Source of the DNA: Spirochaeta sp. UBA5339
GTDB lineage: Bacteria > Spirochaetota > Spirochaetia > DSM-2461
NCBI GenBank assembly: GCA_002408085.1
Contig: DHQL01000010.1
Coordinates: 62,001 to 126,000, forward strand
Direction: 5' to 3'
DNA: 64,000 nt
Shown: positions 44,136 to 53,134 of the stretch, piece after piece
How positions within the stretch are numbered: the first letter of the stretch is position 1
Layout of the letters: every line of letters starts with the position of its first letter
Made by a program: the position numbers and the translations under genes
Notes under the pieces: model-generated
The model's database searches: none
What the model was told of the DNA's origin: nothing
What the model saw: only the letters and a program-made list of their open reading frames with translations

Positions 44136-45023
44136 ATGCAGATGCAGGATATATTGAGACGGGAACTGATTACTCTCTTCGAGTCTCTTGGTTTACCCGG
44201 AATGCCCGACACCCTCTCCCTGGAAGTAAAGCTGGATGTGCAGAGCGAAACCTTTTTCCTGAAAGAGGAACAGAAACTCTTTGATGAACTGATCCGGGTC
44301 AGAGACAGAACCGGAACATTCTACCACTACACCTCATTCCCCGCCCTTATCGAGATCCTTAAAAGCCGAAAGATCCGTTTTTCAAGTCCTGCCGGACTGA
44401 ATGATATAACGGAGATCAGCAGCCGGAATATGAATCATGAAGAACTTGATACTGTTCTGGACGAAGCCCGGCTTAAAACAATCACCAAACGCTTTATCTT
44501 CTCCCTCACTGACAGGCGGGACAGCCTTAACCAGTGGCGCCTCTACGGAGCCGACGGCAAAGGGGTCTGCCTGGGACTGGATCTGAGGAATCTGCCAGAA
44601 AACAAAAACATGCAGTTTGGAAGAATTTTATACAATGAGACAATATCCTCTGTTCTTGAAAGGATTAAATTCAGAATAATGGATGAACTGGAAAAGAACT
44701 TTTCCTTCAGGTACTACCCCAGGTGGGGATATTTTATCAAGGACAACGACTACGCCGAGGAGTCGGAGTACAGGGTGGTCTGTTTTGACGACAATGAAGA
44801 GCTTCTGCACCGTACCGACTGGAGGGTCAACAACTACGGCGTCTTCTACCCCTATATGGATCTGAATATGGGAGACCTGAATATAAATATCGAGAGTATT
44901 CTTTTCGGTCCCAAGATGATGGAGAAGAGCCTTAACCGGGGCATGGTCGCAGGCTATTTGAAGCGCTACTACCCCGGTACGGAGATAAGAATCGAAACTT
45001 CAACCATAAGAAGCTACCGTTAA
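44136..45023 (+). CDS. DUF2971-family protein
   Basis: A 295-residue soluble protein. Residues about 62-150, FYHYTSFPALIEIL then FSSPAGLNDITE and FSLTDRRDSLNQWRLYG, are the DUF2971 signature. Some such proteins are linked to defence or to ADP-ribosyl-like folds (the Y-H-Y-T and S-W/Q-W pattern), but no activity is established. GGAGG precedes the ATG. It may share the diguanylate cyclase transcript, subject to the hairpin between them. Confidence 0.72.
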   Translation: MQMQDILRRELITLFESLGLPGMPDTLSLEVKLDVQSETFFLKEEQKLFDELIRVRDRTGTFYHYTSFPALIEILKSRKIRFSSPAGLNDITEISSRNMNHEELDTVLDEARLKTITKRFIFSLTDRRDSLNQWRLYGADGKGVCLGLDLRNLPENKNMQFGRILYNETISSVLERIKFRIMDELEKNFSFRYYPRWGYFIKDNDYAEESEYRVVCFDDNEELLHRTDWRVNNYGVFYPYMDLNMGDLNINIESILFGPKMMEKSLNRGMVAGYLKRYYPGTEIRIETSTIRSYR

Positions 45024-45025
45024 GT

Positions 45026-45048
45026 GAGAGCCGGCGAACCCGGCCCTC
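45026..45048. terminator. Hairpin between convergent DUF2971 and PpiC genes
   Basis: GAGAGCCGG (45026-45034) pairs with CCGGCCCTC (45040-45048) with one mismatch and a 5-base loop. It lies between two stop codons; only short T runs. Confidence 0.5.
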
Positions 45049-45056
45049 AAACTTAA

Positions 45057-46052
45057 TCAGGACTGGGCCGGAGCCTGTACTGCTGAAGGTTCAGCTGTCG
45101 CCCAGTCGGGAAGAATAATCTTTGCGCTGTTTTTAAGCTCTTCCACATAGCTTGCGGTTCCAGCTTCATAAGCCTGCTGCTCAAGCTGCTGCTGAATCAG
45201 GGGCTTCACATCCTCATAGGGAGTCTCGGAGGCATCATTCTTTGCATTCACAAGAACAAGGTGGTATCCGAACTGGGACAGTACGGGTTCTCCCACAACA
45301 CCGACCTCCTGACTGAAGGCGGCCTCTTCAAATTCAGGTACAGTCTGTCCCCGAAGAACTGGTCCGAGATTTCCGCCGTTTGCCTTGGAGGGACAGTCTG
45401 AGTAGTCTGCCGCGGCTGCGGCAAAGTCCATACCGGCGTCAACCGCGGCCTTTATCTCATTGATTTTGGCCAGGGCTGTTTCTTCACTCCTTTCCTCAGA
45501 AACGGAAACAAGGATGTGACTGGTTTCCACTGACTCGGGATTTGTAAAGTATGTGGTCAGGTTATCATCGTAGAAGGCTCTGATATCCTCTTCGGCAATC
45601 GAAATTTTTGCTGAAACTTCCTGCTCGAAGAGAATCTGAAGGACCGACTGGAATTCCAGCTCCTTCATCAGTGAATCTTCGGTAAAACCGTTGGCAGACA
45701 GGCTGTTGGTGTAGTCCTCTTCGGTGGGGAACTGGAGTTTGAACTGTTCCATCTGCAGCTGTACAGAGGCTGTATCGGGCAGAATTTTCAGAGAGTCGGC
45801 CTTGTCCAGAAGAACCTCTCTGGTGACAAGGGAGTCCAGAAGTCTGGGTTTGATCAGTTCCAGATCCGCATCGGTCAGAAACTGTCCCTGAGATTCGAAA
45901 TTCTTCTTGAGACCATCAATCTCGGCATCAAAATCCGCCTGGAGTATTTCATGGTTGTTGACCCTGGCAACAACTCCTTCATCCAGCTTGGCTGAATTGC
46001 AGGCCATTAGTGTTAAAAGAACGGCCGGTAAAAGCAAAATGAACTTTTTCAT
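45057..46052 (-). CDS. SurA/PpiC-type peptidyl-prolyl isomerase lipoprotein
   Basis: A 331-residue periplasmic foldase. Lipobox LMAC (Cys18) anchors it to a membrane. An N-terminal SurA-like chaperone domain (about 25-160) is followed by a parvulin domain (about 175-285) with VETSHILV, GNLGPVLRGQ and FGYHLVLV. AAGGA precedes the ATG. It probably helps secreted or outer-membrane proteins fold. Single gene. Confidence 0.9.
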   Translation of the reverse strand: MKKFILLLPAVLLTLMACNSAKLDEGVVARVNNHEILQADFDAEIDGLKKNFESQGQFLTDADLELIKPRLLDSLVTREVLLDKADSLKILPDTASVQLQMEQFKLQFPTEEDYTNSLSANGFTEDSLMKELEFQSVLQILFEQEVSAKISIAEEDIRAFYDDNLTTYFTNPESVETSHILVSVSEERSEETALAKINEIKAAVDAGMDFAAAAADYSDCPSKANGGNLGPVLRGQTVPEFEEAAFSQEVGVVGEPVLSQFGYHLVLVNAKNDASETPYEDVKPLIQQQLEQQAYEAGTASYVEELKNSAKIILPDWATAEPSAVQAPAQS

Positions 46053-46125
46053 TAAATTATATCCTTGCTATCAAATTGGAGACTGTTAATGGTACGTTCT
46101 GAGTTCCCAGCTGTCAACACAGTCC

Positions 46126-46338
46126 CTATTCCGAGAGGATATATTTTACGAAATCAGCCACAGAACCTCTGCCCGGATATTCGGTCCCGGACTTCAGACA
46201 GCGTATCGTGTGATAGGGCTGAAGCAGAAAAATATCATCCGCTTGAGAATCCCACTCACCGCCGAGACCCTTCAGACTGGAAAGATCACCGGGCTCACCG
46301 GGAAAGTCCTTCTCATCAAGAATCATAATTTTTCTCAT
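46126..46338 (-). CDS. Small protein of unknown function (70 residues)
   Basis: A 70-codon frame with an unusually good ribosome site (AAGGAG 6 bases before the ATG). The product, starting MRKIMILDEKDF, is acidic and soluble, with a Cys in IRCLKSG and no membrane segment. It lies between the PpiC gene (same strand, 74 bases downstream) and the divergent WYL regulator. I do not recognise the family. The ribosome site and position make it more likely real than a chance frame. Confidence 0.5.
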   Translation of the reverse strand: MRKIMILDEKDFPGEPGDLSSLKGLGGEWDSQADDIFLLQPYHTIRCLKSGTEYPGRGSVADFVKYILSE

Positions 46339-46407
46339 ATACTTCTCCTTATGCCGTGCAGTTCCGGCTTGCCAATTTCCCTGTTTTCCCCCATTCTAAG
46401 GGGATAA

Positions 46408-46426
46408 TATGCCATATCACGGCATA
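46408..46426. promoter_or_regulatory. TATGCC-N7-GGCATA operator before the WYL regulator
   Basis: TATGCC (46408-46413) and GGCATA (46421-46426) with a 7-base spacer, 25 bases before the WYL-regulator ATG and in the shared region with the divergent small gene. Likely an autoregulatory site. Confidence 0.45.
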
Positions 46427-46450
46427 CATTAAATAAAAAGGCGATTATTT

Positions 46451-47458
46451 ATGGCAGCAGCAAAGAACCTGATTCAGTTTATGAAGGCCTTCGAGCTCCT
46501 CTCCCGCCCCGGCGGCATCAGCATCGGGGAACTCCAGGAGAAACTTGAAATCAGCCGCCGTTCGGTCTACAGGCTCTTTGATTCCATGGAGGAACTGGGC
46601 TACCCTCTGGTTGACTCATCCCTGGACGGCCGGACCAAAAGCTGGTCTATGATGTCAGAGTATGTGGCCTCCAGACCTGCCGGAAGGGTGCCGCGGCTCT
46701 CACTGAACACGGGAGAGATGATGATTCTCTATCAGATTCTGTCCCGGCAGACACCCCTTTATGAGTCGGGGATGAAGCAGACCATTGGAGCCCTTCGCAA
46801 AAGGCTGGAGCAGTTCTATCTTGAGAACTCCGAGGATACGGACCTGCAGAATTTTGGAGAGCTCTTTCTGAGCCTGCCGGGACAGTACAAGCACCTTGAG
46901 GGAAAGGAGTCCATCTACGAAACCCTTCTTAAGGGAGCCCTTGAAAAACGCTGTTGCCGGGGAAGCTACCGTTCCTTCAGCGCCGACTCCCCGGAATACC
47001 GGGATATTGAGTTTGTGCCGATACGCTTCTTCGAATGGAACTACGGCCTCTACTGCCTGATCTACAGGACCTCGGACAAGGCCGTGAGAACCATGGCATT
47101 GGAAAGATTTGAGTCTGTGCGTCTTACAGACCGCCCCTTCAGGGAGAAGTTTTCCATCGATGCGGAGAAGATGCTTGAAAAGGCATGGGCCCTGACCTTT
47201 GATGACGAGATCTCCGTGGTGATCCGTTTTTCGGCGGAGGCTGCCCCCTATATAAGGGAGAGGGAGTGGCAGAAGGGGCAGTCCATCGAGCTTGAAACCG
47301 ACGGCGGTCTCCTTCTTAAGATGACCACCTCGGGCCGAAGGGATATTAAGAGCTGGATTATGTCCTTCGGCAGGGATGCGGAGCTGATTGAGCCCGCCGA
47401 TCTGAGAGGGGAGATCCGGGAAGAACTGATCTCCCTAACAGAAAAATACGAAAATTAA
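46451..47458 (+). CDS. WYL-domain transcriptional regulator
   Basis: A 335-residue regulator. The N-terminal HTH (about 5-60: ISIGELQEKLEISRRSVYRLFDSMEELG) binds DNA. The WYL domain (about 150-235, with RSFSADSPEYRDIEFVPIRFFEWNYGLYC) and the C-terminal extension bind effectors, often nucleic acid or nucleotides. AAGG lies upstream of the ATG. It is 36 bases before the metallopeptidase gene, so the three plus-strand genes 46451-49828 are probably one unit. WYL proteins often control DNA-damage or defence genes; the target here is unknown. Confidence 0.88.
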   Translation: MAAAKNLIQFMKAFELLSRPGGISIGELQEKLEISRRSVYRLFDSMEELGYPLVDSSLDGRTKSWSMMSEYVASRPAGRVPRLSLNTGEMMILYQILSRQTPLYESGMKQTIGALRKRLEQFYLENSEDTDLQNFGELFLSLPGQYKHLEGKESIYETLLKGALEKRCCRGSYRSFSADSPEYRDIEFVPIRFFEWNYGLYCLIYRTSDKAVRTMALERFESVRLTDRPFREKFSIDAEKMLEKAWALTFDDEISVVIRFSAEAAPYIREREWQKGQSIELETDGGLLLKMTTSGRRDIKSWIMSFGRDAELIEPADLRGEIREELISLTEKYEN

Positions 47459-47494
47459 ACCCATAAAACTGATAGAAAAGGGTAATATTGAAAC

Positions 47495-48274
47495 ATGCAC
47501 CGTTTACGGTTTACAGAAGAGAAGATACTGGAGTTCAAAGGCCACGCCGTCAGACTCCAGAAAAAAAGAATAAAGAGTCTGCGCCTCAGGCTGATCCCGC
47601 CCTACGGGGAGATACGCCTCTCGGTACCTCACTGGTACAGCGACAGCAAGGCGGAGGAGTTTCTTCACTCCCGCTGGCAGTGGGTTGTGGAGCAGAAGAG
47701 GGTGATCCATGCGGTCCATCCCCTGGCCCGTCAGCAGTATATGGAGGGTGAAGAGATTCTCTTCAAGGGGAAGCCCTACACCCTGAGGACTGCCAGAGGC
47801 AGACGCAGCTCAGTGGCAGTGGCGGGGGATGAAATCCTTCTGTCAGTGGCGGGAAACGCTTCATCAGGAGGGACGGCCGTAACCGGTGCACAAGCCCCAG
47901 AGGGAGGTGCCCCTGCCGATGAGGCCCGCAAAATTATGGAAAACTGGTACCGGAGGGAGCTGAAGAAAAGTATCGAGCCTCTGGTGGAAGCCTGGTCAGC
48001 CCGCATGAATGTTCCCCTCCCCCAATGGAGGGTGAGGAAGATGAACTCCCGCTGGGGTTCCTGCAACACCAGAGATATCAGAATCAACCTGAACCTGGAA
48101 CTGATCACAATGAAACCCGCAATCCTCGAGTATGTGGTGGTCCACGAGCTGGCCCATCTTCTGGAAGCCAGCCACAACCGCCGCTTCAAGTCCATCCTGG
48201 ATGCCCATCTTCCCGGCTGGCGCCTACTGGCCGGTGAGCTCAAGGGCGGCCCCACGGGGGATATGGTTCTTTAG
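47495..48274 (+). CDS. YgjP-like zinc metallopeptidase (DUF45/SprT-like)
   Basis: A 259-residue cytosolic metal-dependent hydrolase of the YgjP/WLM-type group. The active site HELAHLLEASHNRRF provides His, Glu, His and the third His. RKMNSRWGSCN is the family signature just before it. The middle contains a low-complexity Ala/Gly insertion (about 108-145) that is not typical of the family. It ends directly against the ATG of the radical SAM gene. Confidence 0.88.
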   Translation: MHRLRFTEEKILEFKGHAVRLQKKRIKSLRLRLIPPYGEIRLSVPHWYSDSKAEEFLHSRWQWVVEQKRVIHAVHPLARQQYMEGEEILFKGKPYTLRTARGRRSSVAVAGDEILLSVAGNASSGGTAVTGAQAPEGGAPADEARKIMENWYRRELKKSIEPLVEAWSARMNVPLPQWRVRKMNSRWGSCNTRDIRINLNLELITMKPAILEYVVVHELAHLLEASHNRRFKSILDAHLPGWRLLAGELKGGPTGDMVL

Positions 48275-49828
48275 ATGATAAAAGACATACTCCTTATCAA
48301 TCCTCCCGCCGTCAGAAACTGCGAGCCCCCTGTTGGTCTTGTGAAACTTGCCGGCGCCCTAAGGGCCGCCGGGGCTGAACCCCATATTCTTGATGGAGCC
48401 ATAGAGGCATTTCAGTGGCTCGGTACCCTCCCTCCGGCGGAGCCGGAAGACAGAAGAGCCCTGAGGGTCAGAAAGAACAGGGAAAGAATATGGGAGTCCC
48501 TCAGCCCGGGAAGCGCCGGAGTCCACCAGAGATCAGCCTACACCTCCTTTGACCGCTACAAGAAGCAGGTGAGTGATCTGAACTATCTGGCGACCTCTTC
48601 CCTGGACAAGGCAAAGTACCGGATTACCGCCGCGGATCTTGAAATAGAGGGAGTGTCCCCTCTCCGCAGGGAAGATCTCATTGAGGCCTTCCGGAATCCC
48701 GAAGCCTCCCCCTTCTTCCCCTGGTTTGAAGGGCGCCTGAATGAGATCCGCAGTGGGCGAGGCTTCAAAGCCGCCGGAATATCCCTGGGCTATCTCAGTC
48801 AGGCTCTGACAGGAGCCGCCATTGCCGGCTATATCAGGCGGACCTGGCCTGAGGTAAAGATTCAGCTGGGCGGAGGACTTATCAGCTCCTGGCTTCGAGG
48901 TCCCGGTGACTGCTCCTTTCTCAATGAGATTGCCGACGAGGTGATAGAGGGTCCGGGAGAGGAGCCCATTGTCCGATTCTGCGGCCTGGAGTGGAAGGGA
49001 CAGGGCGCTGCCGATCCCGGAGAGCTCTATGATCTGCCCTATATCGCTCCTGGGCCCATTCTCCCCTACTCCGCCTCCTGCGGCTGCTCCTGGCGGCGCT
49101 GCCGCTTCTGTAATGAGCGGTGGGAGAATAACCCCTTCCGGGAGGAGTCTGCGGCCCTGGTCAGCCGGCAGCTGATCTCACTTACAGAGAAGCACAGCCC
49201 CGCCCTGATCCATATTACCGACAGCGAAATCAGTCTGGATCTGATGAAGGCTCTGATCGAAACCCCTCCCGGGGCACCCTGGTACAGCTTCAGCCGTTTT
49301 TTCAAGGAGCTGACAGACCCGGAGTTTTGCGTCCGTCTGGCAGCATCGGGCTGCATGATGCTTTGTCTGGGACTGGAGTCGGGAGACCAGAAGGTGCTGA
49401 ACCATATGCAGAAGGGTATCCGTCTGGATATGGTCAGGATAATTCTAAAGAATCTGAGGGCGGCGGGAATCGGTACCTATGTGTACATTATGTTCGGTTC
49501 CACCGCCGAGGACAGGGAGAGAGCCCTGAGGACCAGGGACTTTATAGTGGAAGAGAGAGAGGGGATCGGTTTCCTGAACGCCGCGGTCTTCAGCATGCCT
49601 ATTATGAGCAGAGAACTGGATGACCTGAACTCCAGCTCCTTCTACGAGGGAGACCTCAGCCTCTACAGAGACTTTGAGCACCCCCTTGGCTTCGGCCGCC
49701 GTCAGGTCAGGGAGTTCTTGAGCCGTGACTTTCAAAGTGTAAAGGAGATCAGGGAGATTCTGAACAGAACTCCCCCTGTCTTTACATCCAGCCACGCCCC
49801 TTTTTTTGTCAGGACAAGTGGGACCTGA
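48275..49828 (+). CDS. B12-binding-domain/radical SAM protein
   Basis: A 517-residue protein. The N-terminus (ILLINPPAVR, EPPVGLVKLAGAL) and the LGGG region near 200 look like the cobalamin-binding module of B12-dependent radical SAM proteins, though no DxHxxG is seen. The iron-sulfur motif is Cys271-x4-Cys276-x2-Cys279 (GCSWRRCRFC) instead of Cx3Cx2C, with one more Cys at 269. The radical SAM barrel follows (GLESGDQKVLNHMQKG). An insertion (about 55-165) has no clear homology. Substrate unknown. Its start follows the previous stop without a gap. Confidence 0.82.
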   Translation: MIKDILLINPPAVRNCEPPVGLVKLAGALRAAGAEPHILDGAIEAFQWLGTLPPAEPEDRRALRVRKNRERIWESLSPGSAGVHQRSAYTSFDRYKKQVSDLNYLATSSLDKAKYRITAADLEIEGVSPLRREDLIEAFRNPEASPFFPWFEGRLNEIRSGRGFKAAGISLGYLSQALTGAAIAGYIRRTWPEVKIQLGGGLISSWLRGPGDCSFLNEIADEVIEGPGEEPIVRFCGLEWKGQGAADPGELYDLPYIAPGPILPYSASCGCSWRRCRFCNERWENNPFREESAALVSRQLISLTEKHSPALIHITDSEISLDLMKALIETPPGAPWYSFSRFFKELTDPEFCVRLAASGCMMLCLGLESGDQKVLNHMQKGIRLDMVRIILKNLRAAGIGTYVYIMFGSTAEDRERALRTRDFIVEEREGIGFLNAAVFSMPIMSRELDDLNSSSFYEGDLSLYRDFEHPLGFGRRQVREFLSRDFQSVKEIREILNRTPPVFTSSHAPFFVRTSGT

Positions 49829-49836
49829 AAAACCTG

Positions 49837-49858
49837 CTCAGGGGCGCTATCCCCTGAG
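49837..49858. terminator. Hairpin shared by radical SAM and ahpF 3' ends
   Basis: CTCAGGGG (49837-49844) and CCCCTGAG (49851-49858), a perfect 8-bp stem with a 6-base loop. It overlaps the ahpF stop codon and lies 8 bases after the radical SAM stop. Confidence 0.6.
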
Positions 49859-51388
49859 GCTGTCCTCAAAGGCGGCCAGGGAGGCCTTGGCCCCCTCACC
49901 CATGGCCACAACGATCTGCTTGAAGGGCGCAGTGGTCACATCCCCTGCGGCATAGATGCCCTTTACATCGGTGCGGCCCTTGCCGTCAATCTCAATCTCC
50001 CCGAAACGGTTGGTTTTGACCACTCCCTGAGCCAGAGAGGAGTTGGGCAGAAGGCCGATTTGAACAAAGACACCATCCAGTTCAATGGATGCGGTCTCGC
50101 CGCTCTTCCGGTCCCTGTATTCAAGGGATGTAACACGGCTGCCGTCGCCCTTTACGGCGCTTGTCTCAGCAGAGACATGTACTTCCACATTATTCAGGGA
50201 GTTAAGACGCTCTGTCAGAACCTTGTCGGCCTTCAGTTCATCGGCGAACTCGATAACCGTAACCCGGCTGCAGATGGCTGCCAGATCGATGGCCGCCTCA
50301 ATCCCCGAGTTTCCGCCTCCTACTACGGCCACTCTCTTACCGGCGAAGAAGGGCCCGTCGCAGTGGGGACAGAAAGCAACTCCCCTGCCGATATACTCCT
50401 CTTCTCCGGGGATTCCGAGGCGTCTCCATGAGGCGCCGGTGGCCAGGATCACCTGCTTGGCGGGGAATACCTCACCCCTGTCACTCTTCAACTGGTGAAG
50501 ATCTCCAGGCTGGATCTCGGCGATGGTCCTGTTTTCAAAAACCGACATGTTGTAGTCCTCGCTGTGGCGTCTCAGGTTGGCGCTCAGCTCACGGCCCGTT
50601 GTCAGGGGCACCGAAATCAGATTGGAGATGGAGGCGGTATCGTTGACCTGCCCTCCTATTCTGCCGGCGATTACCGCCGTTCTGAGTCCCTTCCGGGCAC
50701 TGTAGATGGCCGCGGAACAGCCCGCAGGCCCCCCGCCGATGACCGCCACATCATAGGGCTCATGGGTCAGAATTTCTTCAGCCTCCTCAAAACCGAAGCG
50801 CTCTTCCAGAGTCTGCAGAAGCTCCCCCAGATCCGCACGTCCCGAGTGGACAAGCTCATCCCCCGCAAAAACAGCGGGAACCCCCTGAATGCCGAGGGTC
50901 TCAATGTCCCTTTGAGCAAAGTCGCCGTCAATCATTGTATGGGAAAATGCCGGATGGATCAGAGCCATCTGGTTCAGGGCCTGCACCACATCGGGACAGT
51001 TTGTACAGGAGAGGGATATATAGGTCCTCAGCTCCACTGGCCCCTTGAGACTGCGGATTCTCTGCTGAGTGCTTTCATCGGGCTGCTTTCCTTTGCCGTC
51101 AGCATGGAGAATAGCCAGGATCAGACTGGTGAACTCGTGGCCTCCCGGAATCCCTGTAAAGGAAACAGGCAGAACCTTTCCCTCTGCAACCAGAGTAAAG
51201 GCAGGCACCTCGGACACGGGGCCGTCCTCCAGGGCAGAGATTTTATCCGATGTAGAAGCCACTGCCTCCAGCATCGAGACAAGATCCTTCTGTTTGGGAT
51301 GGGTTGAAGGAGCATAGCTCAGGTCAATATTCTGTTCCAGATCTTTGAAATGCTCTTTCAGCTGGTTGATAATCGTCTGGTTAATCAT
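49847..51388 (-). CDS. ahpF: Alkyl hydroperoxide reductase subunit F
   Basis: A 513-residue NADH-dependent flavoprotein that reduces AhpC. The N-terminal double thioredoxin-like domain has its CxxC in SCTNCPDVV (near 128-131). The FAD motif VIGGGPAGCSAAIY (about 214), the redox centre CPHC (about 338-341) and the NAD motif VAVVGGGNSGIEA follow, and the protein ends with the FAD segment GIYAAGDVT. AAAGGA precedes the ATG. It lies downstream of ahpC on the same strand with a hairpin between. Confidence 0.96.
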   Translation of the reverse strand: MINQTIINQLKEHFKDLEQNIDLSYAPSTHPKQKDLVSMLEAVASTSDKISALEDGPVSEVPAFTLVAEGKVLPVSFTGIPGGHEFTSLILAILHADGKGKQPDESTQQRIRSLKGPVELRTYISLSCTNCPDVVQALNQMALIHPAFSHTMIDGDFAQRDIETLGIQGVPAVFAGDELVHSGRADLGELLQTLEERFGFEEAEEILTHEPYDVAVIGGGPAGCSAAIYSARKGLRTAVIAGRIGGQVNDTASISNLISVPLTTGRELSANLRRHSEDYNMSVFENRTIAEIQPGDLHQLKSDRGEVFPAKQVILATGASWRRLGIPGEEEYIGRGVAFCPHCDGPFFAGKRVAVVGGGNSGIEAAIDLAAICSRVTVIEFADELKADKVLTERLNSLNNVEVHVSAETSAVKGDGSRVTSLEYRDRKSGETASIELDGVFVQIGLLPNSSLAQGVVKTNRFGEIEIDGKGRTDVKGIYAAGDVTTAPFKQIVVAMGEGAKASLAAFEDSLRG

Positions 51389-51462
51389 TTTTCATTCCTT
51401 TGTTATGAGAGTTCTGATTTTCGGGGGCTCAGATTGCGATGATGCATGGCAGTAAAGGTAAG

Positions 51463-51488
51463 GGGAGATCCCGGGGCGGGGACCTCCC
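51463..51488 (-). terminator. Attenuator-like hairpin between ahpC and ahpF
   Basis: GGGAGATCCC (51463-51472) and GGGACCTCCC (51479-51488) pair with one mismatch around a short loop. It probably reduces read-through so that AhpC, needed in larger amounts, exceeds AhpF. Confidence 0.55.
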
Positions 51489-51508
51489 TTTTCGACCTCA
51501 GAGCGGTC

Positions 51509-52075
51509 TTAAATCTTTCCGACAAGCTCCAGTCCGGGCTCAAGAGTTTCCGCACCGGGTTCCCACTTGGAGGGGCAGACCTCATTGGGGTGGGCATCGA
51601 TAAACTGAGCCGCCTTGACCTTGCGCAGAAGTTCCGTGGAGTTTCTGCCGATTCCGTCCACATTCAGTTCCGCCAGACGGATGTCCCCTTCGGGACTGAT
51701 AAGAAAGGTTCCTCTGTTGGCCAGACCGCTTGCCTTGACATAGACTCCGAAGGCCCTTGAGAGCTCGCCCGTGGGGTCCGCCAGCATGGGATACCTGATC
51801 TTCCCGATGGTATCGGAGGTGTCATGCCAGGCCTTATGGGTGAAGTGCGTGTCTGTGCTCACAGAGTAGATCTCTACACCCATATCCTGGAACTCCTCGT
51901 AGGCATCAGCCATATCCCCCAGTTCCGTGGGACAGACAAAGGTAAAATCCGCAGGATAGAAGAAGAAGACAGACCACTTTCCTGCCAGATCCTCGTCACT
52001 GATTTCTCTGAAATCTCCGTTATGATATGCCTGCACCTTGAACTCGGGCAGTTGACTGTTGATAATCGCTTTCAT
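51509..52075 (-). CDS. ahpC: Alkyl hydroperoxide reductase subunit C (peroxiredoxin)
   Basis: A 188-residue typical 2-Cys peroxiredoxin. Peroxidatic Cys48 lies in DFTFVCPTEL and resolving Cys167 in NEVCPSKW. It reduces peroxides and is recycled by AhpF. The start at 52075 has GAGGAG 6 bases upstream; the frame extends 13 codons further without support. Divergent from oxyR with the OxyR box between. Confidence 0.97.
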   Translation of the reverse strand: MKAIINSQLPEFKVQAYHNGDFREISDEDLAGKWSVFFFYPADFTFVCPTELGDMADAYEEFQDMGVEIYSVSTDTHFTHKAWHDTSDTIGKIRYPMLADPTGELSRAFGVYVKASGLANRGTFLISPEGDIRLAELNVDGIGRNSTELLRKVKAAQFIDAHPNEVCPSKWEPGAETLEPGLELVGKI

Positions 52076-52134
52076 TTCATTCTCCTCAAAATTATTGTTA
52101 ATTACTATTACCATTTATTGATGCATCGTGTTAA

Positions 52135-52171
52135 ATCGTTTATTTTGATATCACTAATAGGTTATACCTAT
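52135..52171. promoter_or_regulatory. OxyR binding site between ahpC and oxyR
   Basis: ATAG-N7-CTAT (52157-52160 and 52168-52171) is a perfect half of the OxyR consensus. The other half is degenerate at the right spacing: ATcG at 52135-52138 and tgAT at 52146-52149. It ends 15 bases before the oxyR ATG, so OxyR can repress itself and activate ahpC. Confidence 0.7.
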
Positions 52172-52186
52172 ATATTGGAGATTCTG

Positions 52187-53110
52187 ATGAATTTGAGAGA
52201 TCTTGAGTATTTTAATGCCGTTGCCGAGACCGGACAGTTCTGTGCGGCATCGGAGAGGTGTTTTGTCAGCCAGCCGACCTTAAGCGGTCAGATAAAAAAA
52301 CTGGAAGAGGAGCTGGATCAGCCCCTCTTTGAACGCAGCACAAGAAGGGTTCGGCTCACCCCCTTCGGAGAGGAAGCCCTTAAGATCGTAAAGACTATAC
52401 TGGCGGGAACCGAAGCCCTTCTGGATCTGGCGGAGGCCCGGAAGGACCCCTTTCAGGGAGTACTCCGGCTGGGCATATTCCCCACCCTCGGGCCCTGGCT
52501 CTTTCCCGCCCTGGCGGAACATATCTTTCCCGATTTCAGTGAGATGGAGACCTACCTGCTGGAAGAGCAGACCGAAAAACTGGTTACTGCCCTGAAGAAC
52601 GGAGAGATAGATGCCGCCTTTCTGGCCATGCCCCATGAGATGGAGGGGTTTGTCACCGATCCCCTCTTCTGTGAGGATTTTCTGGCTGCCGTTCCCGAGG
52701 GGCACAGCTGGTGCCGGAAGGAGGCAGTTGGCGTGGAGGATCTGCAGGGACAGGACATGCTTCTATTAAGCGACGGCCACTGCTTCCGTGACCAGGCTCT
52801 GGACCTCTGTGTCCGCTACGGAGCTACAGAGAGGGAGAGGTACCGGGCAACAAGCCTTGAGACCCTGAGGCAGATGGTAAGAATGGGGACGGGAATCACT
52901 CTGATCCCCCGCCTGGCGGTACCGGTGCACCCTGAGCCGGGAATCCGTTACCTGCCTGTCTCAAATAAGAGCTTTCACAGAAAGATCGCCCTGGTCTACA
53001 GGGAGACCCATCCCCGGAGGGAGTTCTTCGGCCATCTGAAAACGAGGGTGGGAGATCTATGCGGCAGGCTGCCAATCAGGATGATCGAATCCCCCGGTTC
53101 TGAAACATAG
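52187..53110 (+). CDS. oxyR: OxyR, LysR-type peroxide sensor
   Basis: A 307-residue LysR-family regulator. HTH at about 1-60 (AASERCFVSQPTLSGQIKKLE). The redox cysteines are Cys199 and Cys208 in GHCFRDQALDLC, the same spacing and numbering as the peroxide-sensing pair of E. coli OxyR. GGAG lies 8 bases before the ATG at 52187; the open frame continues upstream through ahpC but has no meaning there. It controls the divergent ahpC-ahpF. Confidence 0.95.
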   Translation: MNLRDLEYFNAVAETGQFCAASERCFVSQPTLSGQIKKLEEELDQPLFERSTRRVRLTPFGEEALKIVKTILAGTEALLDLAEARKDPFQGVLRLGIFPTLGPWLFPALAEHIFPDFSEMETYLLEEQTEKLVTALKNGEIDAAFLAMPHEMEGFVTDPLFCEDFLAAVPEGHSWCRKEAVGVEDLQGQDMLLLSDGHCFRDQALDLCVRYGATERERYRATSLETLRQMVRMGTGITLIPRLAVPVHPEPGIRYLPVSNKSFHRKIALVYRETHPRREFFGHLKTRVGDLCGRLPIRMIESPGSET

Positions 53111-53134
53111 AGCCTGAACCCCGGAGGAGAAGTA

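Noticed and set aside
51824..52186. 121-codon N-terminal extension of oxyR
   Set aside because: It runs antisense through ahpC and the OxyR box; LysR proteins begin at the HTH, which matches the ATG at 52187.
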